A stretch of DNA of 15,444 nucleotides from JBCCGG01 sp039029395 (GTDB lineage Bacteria > Pseudomonadota > Alphaproteobacteria > Kiloniellales > JAKSDN01), in assembly GCA_039029395.1 (NCBI GenBank), contig JBCCGG010000073.1:1-15444 (forward strand), in the 5' to 3' direction. Below, one piece after another: positions 7,194-12,961 of the stretch; within the stretch, counting starts at the first letter, position 1; each line of letters begins with the position of its first letter. The notes under the pieces were generated by a model. That model saw only the letters and a list, made by a program, of their open reading frames with translations. It did no database searches and was not told the origin of the DNA. A program made the translations under genes and the position numbers.

Positions 7194-8885
7194 ATGCCAG
7201 TAAAGCCAGCACTCACCGAGCTGCCGATCGCGACGGCTGACCGTGGGTTCTACCGTGGATTTAGCCAAAAGGTTACGATCTGTTCCAAACTCCTCATCGC
7301 GGGCTTGGTCATTTGGGCGATTGGTTTCCCTGAGCAATCAGGGGCCGTCCTGAGAGGCATTAATAGCTTTATCCTCTCCTCTTTTGGGGCTTGGTACATC
7401 TGGACCGTTACTTTGTTTGTCCTGGTGTGCATCGGCCTTGCGATTTGGCCCGCTGGCGGCCGGCTCATTCTTGGTAAGGAGGGCGATGTTCCCGAGTTTT
7501 CCAACTTTTCTTGGTTCTCGATGATGTTTGGGGCGGGCATCGGCGTCGGCATGCTGACTTGGGCTGTCGCCGAGCCGGTCTATCACTTCAACAATAATCC
7601 AGAAGTGATTCAAGGGATCACCAACGGCGGTACCGCGGACAACGTGCGCATGGCCTACAAGTGGTCTTTCCTGCACTGGGGTTTGGGGGCCTGGGCATGC
7701 TATGCGATCGCCGGTCTTGCCCTTGCCTTCTTCTCCTATCGGCGCGGCCTGCCGCTGACGATGAGGTCGTCCCTGACCCCTCTTTTCGGCGAGAAACTCT
7801 CCGGCTCCCTCGGCCACCTCGTGGACATCGTAGCGGTTGTGGCGACCATCCTTGGGGTCGCGCAAACCCTCGGCTTTGGCGTGGAACAGTTTGTCTCCGG
7901 CCTCACACGTATCGGCATCGGAGGCCTGACCAATGAAGCTGGAACGGCGAACACCACAGGCATCTTGGTGGCAATCGTTGTGATCATGTCAGCGTCCACC
8001 CTGTCGGCCCTTTCTGGCGTCGGCAAAGGCATCAAGTGGCTATCCAACTTGAACATGGGTCTCAGCATAGCGCTGTTGTCCTTCTTCTTGCTTTTTGGAT
8101 CCACGTTCTTTGGCCTGAAAGCGCTGGTGGTCGGACTATGGGACTACTTGATCGCCCTGCCGGATATGAGCTTCCGCGTCTGGTTTGGCGATGACAATCC
8201 CGACAGCGTGGCATCGAAGCTGGAAGGCTGGCAGGGCGGATGGTCCGTCTTCTATTGGGCTTGGTGGATCGCCTTTGCGCCATTCGTCGGGCTCTTCTTG
8301 GCGCGTATCTCGAAGGGCCGGTCGATTCGGGAGTTCGTACTCGGCGCAATGATCGTTCCGTCCTTGATGTGCTTTGTCTGGTTTACCTGGGCCGGCGGCA
8401 CCGCGATTGATTTGACAATGACGCAGGCTGCATCTGGGGAGATCGCTTCAGTCAAGGATGGCGCAATCTTCGCAGCACCGGACGGCGACAAGATCTTCGC
8501 CATGACCGACTACATGCTGTCGTCCATCTCCTACTGGCTCGCTTGGGCCATGGCGGCGATGATCGTGGTGTTGCTCATGACCTATCTCGTCACCACGGCC
8601 GACTCTGCGGTCCTGATCGTGAACACAATCAATGCCGCCGGCGACGAAGGCCCGAAAGCCCGCCCCCACATCTACTTCTGGGGGGCCGCGCTCGGCGCCG
8701 TGGTGGCCGCTCTGCTTCTGGTTGGAGGGCTCAAAGCCATCCAAACGGCGATGGTGATTGGTGCGCTGCCGTTCTCCCTGGTCATGGTGCTCATGTGCGC
8801 TGCAATCGTGAAGGCCATTTACAACGACGGCAGGCGGGCAAAGGCCGGCATATCGACCACCTATTCCACCGAGCCAGCCGAATGA
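7194..8885 (+). CDS. BCCT-family (betaine/choline/carnitine-type) transporter
   Basis: This inner-membrane secondary transporter (563 aa) takes up quaternary ammonium or sulfonium solutes, usually with Na+ or H+. Family marks are the glycine-rich stretch MFGAGIGVGMLTWAVAEPVYHF (111-132, including EPV), the FLHWGLGAWACYA helix (about 159-171), the Trp-rich YWAWWIAFAPFVGLFLARISKG (near 360-380) and YLVTTADSAVL in the last third. About twelve hydrophobic segments are visible. The terminal tails are short, without the long C-terminal osmosensing tail of BetP, so it is more likely a nutrient carrier. ATG at 7182 and ATG at 7194 are in frame, separated by G7. I favour 7194, whose upstream G-run can act as a poor ribosome site. 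The gene is divergent from LysR and 92 nt upstream of a betaine-type binding protein. The substrate is not readable: betaine, choline, carnitine and DMSP are all possible. Confidence 0.93.
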   Translation: MPVKPALTELPIATADRGFYRGFSQKVTICSKLLIAGLVIWAIGFPEQSGAVLRGINSFILSSFGAWYIWTVTLFVLVCIGLAIWPAGGRLILGKEGDVPEFSNFSWFSMMFGAGIGVGMLTWAVAEPVYHFNNNPEVIQGITNGGTADNVRMAYKWSFLHWGLGAWACYAIAGLALAFFSYRRGLPLTMRSSLTPLFGEKLSGSLGHLVDIVAVVATILGVAQTLGFGVEQFVSGLTRIGIGGLTNEAGTANTTGILVAIVVIMSASTLSALSGVGKGIKWLSNLNMGLSIALLSFFLLFGSTFFGLKALVVGLWDYLIALPDMSFRVWFGDDNPDSVASKLEGWQGGWSVFYWAWWIAFAPFVGLFLARISKGRSIREFVLGAMIVPSLMCFVWFTWAGGTAIDLTMTQAASGEIASVKDGAIFAAPDGDKIFAMTDYMLSSISYWLAWAMAAMIVVLLMTYLVTTADSAVLIVNTINAAGDEGPKARPHIYFWGAALGAVVAALLLVGGLKAIQTAMVIGALPFSLVMVLMCAAIVKAIYNDGRRAKAGISTTYSTEPAE

Positions 8886-8977
8886 AACACCTCACCCCCA
8901 GGAAACACAGCCGCGAAGATGGGCATGATGTTGGATAGCGTCATCGACCGCTGAGCCTGCTTAGGGAGGAAGTAGAT

Positions 8978-9934
8978 ATGCACTCGAACAAGCTGTTGGG
9001 GCTGTGCACCGCTGCTGCGTTGTCAATCTATGGATCAGGCGCCTTGGCTGCGGATATCGTCATTGGCGTGCCGAACTGGCCGTCGGTCCAGGCGACGGCA
9101 CATATTCTGAAGGTCGCCCTCGAGGACAAGCTCGGCATCGAAGTTGAGCTCAAGAATGGGTCGAACAAGCTGGTGTTTGACTCGATGAATGCCGGCACCA
9201 TGCATGTGCATCCCGAGGCGTGGTTGCCGAACCTCGACCATCTTCGGCGCAAGTACGTCTTGGCCGAGAAGTCCGTCAAAATGCATCCCAGCGGGGCGAC
9301 CGGCACACAAGGGATGTGCGTCACCAAAGGCACCGCGGAGCGGACCGGCATCAAGGGCATAAAAGAGCTTAGAAACCCGGAGATGGCCAAAAAGTTCGAC
9401 ACGAATGGCGACGGCAAGGGCGAGGTGTGGATCGGTGCGGAGGGATGGGGCTCAACCCCCATTGAGCAAGTGCGGGCCCGCTCCTATGGCTACGACAAGA
9501 CCATGACCTTGGAGATCATGGAAGAAAGCGCTGCTCTTGCGGAGGTCGACGCTGCCGTCGAGGACGGCAGGGATATCGTCTTCTTCTGTTACACCCCCCA
9601 TCACATGTTCGCCGCCAATGATCTCGTGGTGCTTGAGGAGCCGGCTCACGACGCATTGAAGTGGGTGATTGTCCCGCCATCTGACACACCCGGCTGGCTC
9701 GAGAAATCGAGCGCGGCCGTGGCTTGGGACACGGCTCACCTTCATGTCAGCTATGCGGCCGCACTGGAGGATGCCCAGCCCGAGGCAGCGGCGGCCCTGG
9801 CCAAGGTGACATTGAGTACGGACACCCTGACTGCGATGACCTACGCGCTGGCAGTCGAAAAGCAGGACCCCGCTTCCTTTGCAGAGACGTGGGTCGAGCA
9901 GAACCAGGCGATCGTAGACAGTTGGTTCGATTAG
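8978..9934 (+). CDS. Glycine betaine/quaternary amine-type periplasmic substrate-binding protein (OpuAC/ProX family)
   Basis: The 318-aa precursor has a clear Sec signal peptide (MHSNKLLGLC start, hydrophobic core, cleavage likely after GALA at 24). The mature part matches the OpuAC family of ABC-type binding proteins: IGVPNWPSVQATAHILK (29-45), HVHPEAWLPN (76-85), FDTNGDGKGEVWIG (140-153), GWGSTPIEQV (156-165) and FFCYTPHHMF (202-211). Trp34, Trp82, Trp157 and Tyr205 could form the aromatic cage for a quaternary amine (inference). GGGAGGA 7 nt upstream fixes the ATG at 8978. It follows the BCCT gene on the same strand, 92 nt away, so it is probably in the same regulon. No ABC permease or ATPase lies within the window. 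It either serves a transporter encoded elsewhere or is functionally linked to the BCCT carrier. Confidence 0.92.
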   Translation: MHSNKLLGLCTAAALSIYGSGALAADIVIGVPNWPSVQATAHILKVALEDKLGIEVELKNGSNKLVFDSMNAGTMHVHPEAWLPNLDHLRRKYVLAEKSVKMHPSGATGTQGMCVTKGTAERTGIKGIKELRNPEMAKKFDTNGDGKGEVWIGAEGWGSTPIEQVRARSYGYDKTMTLEIMEESAALAEVDAAVEDGRDIVFFCYTPHHMFAANDLVVLEEPAHDALKWVIVPPSDTPGWLEKSSAAVAWDTAHLHVSYAAALEDAQPEAAAALAKVTLSTDTLTAMTYALAVEKQDPASFAETWVEQNQAIVDSWFD

Positions 9935-10169
9935 GGGCGTCGGCGGCGCTCTGCCCCGAGGGACGCTAAGTGAGGTGAGCAATTTCATAGACTTGACCCA
10001 AGGCCCTGGTGAGCGAGCGACCCTGGCCGTCTAGTGGCGACCTCGAAGACTGCTATGGCCGCGCTCGCCGCCTATGGTTCCAGGGCGTGAGCTCAAGGGG
10101 GGCTTTGGCCGTAAACGTACGGAGCCGGCCGCAACTTGGTCTTTTCATGCAAGAGCGCAGTACTTCGAA

Positions 10170-10188
10170 GCGCTTTCGCGCATTTTTT
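10170..10188 (+). terminator. Weak Rho-independent terminator-like element
   Basis: A short GCGC-TTTC-GCGC hairpin (10170-10181) is followed by A and six T (10183-10188). The stem is only 4 bp, so strength is doubtful. It lies 235 nt after the betaine-type binding-protein gene and just before the TAXI promoter, where it would insulate the two units. Confidence 0.3.
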
Positions 10189-10211
10189 GAAGGCAAAGTC
10201 TTATCTAGTCC

Positions 10212-10240
10212 TTGGAATTACCCAAAAAGACTGTTAAAAT
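10212..10240 (+). promoter_or_regulatory. Sigma70-type promoter of the TAXI gene
   Basis: TTGGAA (10212-10217) and TAAAAT (10235-10240) are 17 nt apart. A TGT just before the -10 gives an extended -10 signature. Transcription would start near 10247, leaving a leader of about 55 nt before the ATG at 10302. It is the best promoter match I found in the window. Confidence 0.6.
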
Positions 10241-10260
10241 AGGTTGGTACGGGGTCGGAC

Positions 10261-10278
10261 CGTGCGCTGCATCGCACG
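10261..10278 (+). promoter_or_regulatory. Hairpin in the 5' leader of the TAXI gene
   Basis: CGTGCG-CTGCAT-CGCACG forms a perfect 6-bp stem with a 6-nt loop, within the predicted untranslated leader and 13 nt before the GGAGG ribosome site. It could stabilise the mRNA or modulate initiation. I recognise no known riboswitch. Confidence 0.4.
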
Positions 10279-10301
10279 TACGGACGGTACTGGAGGCCAC
10301 C

Positions 10302-11360
10302 ATGTTCTCAATGGCAAAGGCGCCCAAGTTGCGGGCCGCGGGGCGGTCTTGGCTTGGTGGCGTCTGTCTGTTGGGTGGCCTGGCGCTGACCGCCGCAACA
10401 ATCCTCCCCCAAGCCTCCGGCGTGGCGCAAGAGCTCAAGTTTCTCCGCATCGCGACCGCGGCGAGCGGCTCGACGAACTACGATGTCGGCGGCGTGCTTG
10501 CCAGCGCGGTCAGCTCGCCGCCGGGCGCGCGGCCCTGCGAAAAAGGCGGCAGCTGCGGCGTACCGGGCCTGGTCGCGGTCGTGCAGACCACCATGGGCTC
10601 GAACGAGAACGTACGGGCGGTGACCCAGGGCCAGGCCGAGACGGCCCTGGTCGAGGCCGATGTCGCCTATTGGGCCTATCACGGCACTGGCTCATTCCGG
10701 GATGGAAAGGCGGCCAGGGATCTGCGGGCGATCGCCAACCTCTTTCCCTCGACGGTCCACGTCGTGGTGCCGAGCGCATCGGGCGTTCGAAACATCGCCG
10801 ATCTGCGCGGCAAGCGCGTTGCGTTGGGCGAGGAGGGCTCCAGCACGGCGGCGACCGCCAAGACGATTCTGGCGGCCTATGGCGTGCCCTTGAACGACAT
10901 CGGCGTGATCCACGCGCCGCCGGGCGCCGCGAGCGACCTTCTGGACGGCGGCAAGATCGACGCCTTTTTCGTCATCGCGGGCCAGCCCTCGGCGATCATC
11001 GATGACTTGAGCCGGCGCATGTCCTTGCGCCTGCTGCCGATCGACGGCACGCCCGGCGAGGAGCTCAAGAGCTTCTATCCCTTCTTTTCGGAATCGGTCG
11101 TCCAGGCGGGCACCTATCCGAACGTCGCCTATACGGATTCAGTGGCCGTCAGCACCCAATGGATCACCTCGACCAGCGCCGACGACGACCTGGTTTACGC
11201 ACTGACCGCCGCCCTGTGGCACGAGAGCAACCGAAAGCTCTTCGAAAACGGTCATGCCGAGGTGCGGGGCATCGGCCTGGAAACGGCGCTCGACCGGGTC
11301 GCCATTCCGCTCCACCCGGGCGCCGCGCGCTTCTACGAGGAGATCGGCCTGCAGCGCTGA
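10302..11360 (+). CDS. TAXI-family TRAP transporter solute receptor
   Basis: This 352-aa periplasmic receptor is of the TAXI type, which hands ligands to a fused DctQM-like TRAP permease. The N-terminus is a signal peptide (basic APKLRAAGRS, then hydrophobic LGGVCLLGGLALTAATIL, cleavage probably near SGVA|QE at 42). The family pattern follows: LRIATAASGSTNYDVGG (48-64), PCEKGGSCGVPGLVAV with a likely Cys79-Cys85 pair (79-93), QTTMGSNENVRAVTQGQAE (95-113), VVPSASGVRNIADLRGKRVALGEEGS (155-180) and PPGAASDLLDGGKIDAFF. GGAGG 5 nt upstream supports ATG 10302. The longer TTG-started frame from 10212 overlaps the promoter. No TRAP permease is adjacent, so the partner must be elsewhere. Ligands in this family vary (for example glutamate), and none can be assigned. 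Confidence 0.92.
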   Translation: MFSMAKAPKLRAAGRSWLGGVCLLGGLALTAATILPQASGVAQELKFLRIATAASGSTNYDVGGVLASAVSSPPGARPCEKGGSCGVPGLVAVVQTTMGSNENVRAVTQGQAETALVEADVAYWAYHGTGSFRDGKAARDLRAIANLFPSTVHVVVPSASGVRNIADLRGKRVALGEEGSSTAATAKTILAAYGVPLNDIGVIHAPPGAASDLLDGGKIDAFFVIAGQPSAIIDDLSRRMSLRLLPIDGTPGEELKSFYPFFSESVVQAGTYPNVAYTDSVAVSTQWITSTSADDDLVYALTAALWHESNRKLFENGHAEVRGIGLETALDRVAIPLHPGAARFYEEIGLQR

Positions 11361-11381
11361 ACGCGTTTAATCGAAGGGGTT

Positions 11382-11400
11382 CGGCACCGGCCCGGTGCCG
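11382..11400 (+). promoter_or_regulatory. Strong GC hairpin after the TAXI gene
   Basis: CGGCACCG-GCC-CGGTGCCG forms a perfect 8-bp GC-rich stem with a 3-nt loop, 21 nt after the TAXI stop. No T-run follows, so it is not a standard intrinsic terminator. It may protect the 3' end of the mRNA, pause polymerase, or separate the TAXI gene from the small membrane-protein pair. Confidence 0.5.
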
Positions 11401-11495
11401 TACGATCTATGGGACCTCCTCCAGGGGATGACAAGGCGCTGCAAAGCGGATAAGTAGCCGCGACACCAACCGTCCAGACCCGCGGGAGATGGCTC

Positions 11496-11687
11496 ATGCG
11501 GCTCCTGATCGCTCTCTTGTTGCCCTGGCTCTTGTTCTTCACCATCGGCCGGCCCTTTTCGGGCATCATTTGCCTGATCCTCCAGATCACCCTGATCGGT
11601 TGGATTCCGGCGGCCATTTGGGCCGCTTATTCCTTGAGCCAATACAACACGGATAAGAAGATCGAACAGATCAAGGTCGATGGCTGA
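11496..11687 (+). CDS. Small YqaE/Pmp3-like membrane protein
   Basis: The 63-aa product resembles the YqaE/Pmp3 (UPF0057) family of tiny inner-membrane proteins, some of which affect membrane potential and salt stress in yeast and plants. Two hydrophobic segments (about 2-18 and 22-46) are linked by a Gly/Pro turn. GWIPAAIWAAYSL matches the family's GYIPGIIHAVYVI block. A short charged tail (NTDKKIEQIK) ends the protein. The ATG at 11496 has GGGAG 7 nt upstream. Its last codons overlap the next gene by 8 nt (ATGGCTGA), so the two are probably translationally coupled. The family is supported by pattern and size. Function in bacteria is unsettled. Confidence 0.75.
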   Translation: MRLLIALLLPWLLFFTIGRPFSGIICLILQITLIGWIPAAIWAAYSLSQYNTDKKIEQIKVDG

Positions 11688-11952
11688 GGTGCCCCGCGTC
11701 ATGTCCCGCAAGGCGATCTCGACCGGGATCAAGCTGCTAGCGATCTCTCTGGCGGTCGGCCTCGGCCTTTCGGTGCTCGGGGTGTCAGCGCGCGACGTGC
11801 TGGGCTGGCTCGGCGGAACGGTCGGCGAAGCAGTCGGCGTCGGCGCCAACCTTCTCGAATGGGCCTGGAGCTACGTCATTCTGGGCGCGGCGATCGTGCT
11901 GCCGGTTTGGCTGATCTTGGTCGCCCTGCGCCACCTGCAGCGCAAAAAGTAA
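11680..11952 (+). CDS. Small two-helix membrane protein, DUF6460-like
   Basis: This 90-aa protein has two predicted membrane helices: roughly 12-35 (IKLLAISLAVGLGLSVLGVS) and 57-83 (ANLLEWAWSYVILGAAIVLP and onward). They flank a Gly-rich segment (LGWLGGTVGEAVGVG), and a basic C-terminus (RHLQRKK) follows. The pattern 'LGVS..VL..L...EWAW.Y.LLGA.IV.P.WL' resembles DUF6460 proteins of alphaproteobacteria, whose role is unknown. The start overlaps the YqaE-like gene by 8 nt. An alternative ATG at 11701 would shorten it by 7 residues. It is convergent with the XRE gene and ends 16 nt from it. Confidence 0.7.
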   Translation: MAEVPRVMSRKAISTGIKLLAISLAVGLGLSVLGVSARDVLGWLGGTVGEAVGVGANLLEWAWSYVILGAAIVLPVWLILVALRHLQRKK

Positions 11953-11968
11953 CGAGAGCGCCGCTCGC

Positions 11969-12337
11969 TCAGGCCTCGGCGGCCAGGATGCGGCAGAGCT
12001 GACTGACCGCCTGCTGGTGGCGCGTGTTGGGTATATTGGCAAAGTTCCGCGAGACCTCGAGGCAGAGCCGTTGCCGGTCGTTCAAAGTGTGGCCGTTGCT
12101 TTCCTCGTAGTCCTCGTAGAAATACCCTACGCTTACGCCCAGCACTTGCGAAATCTGATAAAGCCGACCGGCCGAGACACGGTTGACCCCGCGTTCATAC
12201 TTGTGCGCTTGCTGATAGGTCACCCCAATCAGCTGGGCCAGCTGCTGCTGGGTCAGACCCAACAGAACCCGCCGCTCTCGGATCCTCTGCCCGATGTAGC
12301 GTTCGATGCCCTGACACTTTTTAGGTGAGTCGCTCAA
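11969..12337 (-). CDS. XRE-family (Cro/CI-type) transcriptional regulator
   Basis: The 122-aa protein is a small helix-turn-helix repressor type. The HTH spans about 13-70: IGQRIRERRVLLGLTQQQLA, LIGVTYQQAHKYERGVNRVS and LYQISQVLGVSVGYFYED, the usual five-helix layout. The C-terminal part (ESNGHTLNDRQRLCLEVSRN and onward) is short and helical, possibly for dimerisation. Such proteins are common in alphaproteobacteria and rarely have known targets. The start is TTG at 12337, since no ATG or GTG lies upstream of the HTH in frame. A G5 run about 7 nt upstream may serve as ribosome site. It is divergent from the c-di-GMP gene across an AT-rich 624-bp spacer that contains possible operators. Confidence 0.9.
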   Translation of the reverse strand: MSDSPKKCQGIERYIGQRIRERRVLLGLTQQQLAQLIGVTYQQAHKYERGVNRVSAGRLYQISQVLGVSVGYFYEDYEESNGHTLNDRQRLCLEVSRNFANIPNTRHQQAVSQLCRILAAEA

Positions 12338-12548
12338 TATTTTGCCCCCAATTGGCGCGTCGATTGATGGTACAAGTTTTGCGTGTAGCCGATGCGCGTC
12401 GGCGTGTTCACAGAACAGTATTTATTTCCGCATTTTGGCTGAAAATCGAGAAAATAATTGTAAAATTTGTGTAATAAGCAACCTGTGCCGAGAATCGCAT
12501 GGAATAGTTTTCACTCATGAGAGTACAAGATTCACCTGTTACATGCCT

Positions 12549-12566
12549 ATAGAGCGTGTTCTCTAT
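12549..12566. promoter_or_regulatory. Inverted repeat A (ATAGAG-N6-CTCTAT)
   Basis: ATAGAG-CGTGTT-CTCTAT is a perfect inverted repeat with 6-bp arms and a centre-to-centre geometry suited to a dimeric HTH protein. It lies about 210 bp upstream of the divergent XRE gene. A related repeat lies 113 bp to its right. Confidence 0.45.
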
Positions 12567-12662
12567 GCGAATAGTGCAACACCTGCAGCGTGTATCTTTG
12601 TAAATTACTAGGATGGCAGTCGCCAATCCTACCAATTCTGGTGGGGAAAATACCACTTGGTA

Positions 12663-12679
12663 TAGAGAGGTTTCCTCTA
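12663..12679. promoter_or_regulatory. Inverted repeat B (TAGAG-N7-CTCTA)
   Basis: TAGAG-AGGTTTC-CTCTA repeats the half-site of repeat A, and both begin TATAGAG. An overlapping tighter palindrome AGAGG-TTT-CCTCT is centred one base away (12666-12678). Together with repeat A it may form an operator pair. Confidence 0.4.
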
Positions 12680-12961
12680 GATCCGGGGAGCCTCAGAGGC
12701 GGGCGGCGCGCTTGCAGGCCTTCTATGCGGCATTGGCGAACGGATTTTTTCAGATCGGTCAATGCTTCGTTAGTAATAAATATTAACAAAGTCATTAAAA
12801 TTCATTAACCGTGATAAGGCAGAAATGTATGATTACTTTCGCATAATTTCTGTGAATATTTCGGCCATTTCATGTTTTCTTAACAAGAGCCTACTAGCTT
12901 GGATGCGAGAGTTTCTGCGTGCTTATCGGGCCGGTCGGGTCCGGGAAGGAGTGTCGGGCGG

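Larger units (their letters stand above)
9935..10301. other. Intergenic region between two binding-protein genes
   Basis: No convincing gene is seen in these 367 bases. A short frame at 10009-10242 resembles nothing known. The right part holds a weak terminator-like hairpin, the promoter and the leader hairpin of the TAXI gene, listed separately. The boundary marks the return to high-GC sequence. Confidence 0.5.
12338..12961. other. AT-rich divergent spacer between XRE and c-di-GMP genes
   Basis: These 624 bases have no convincing gene and are much richer in A+T than the flanks (16 G/C of 60 at 12781-12840). They contain two related inverted repeats (listed separately), a TTAA cluster near 12783-12808, a stem-loop at about 12628-12645 (CCTACCA-ATTC-TGGTGGG), and repeated short words (TATAGAG twice, CTATGCG twice). 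Open frames here (for example 12408-12656 minus, 12590-12808 plus) match nothing I recognise. It is most likely a large regulatory region, or a decayed insertion. Confidence 0.5.

Noticed and set aside
12783..12808. CtrA binding sites (TTAA-N7-TTAA)
   Set aside because: The gaps between the three TTAA words are 8 and 6 bases, not 7, in AT-rich DNA where such words are common.
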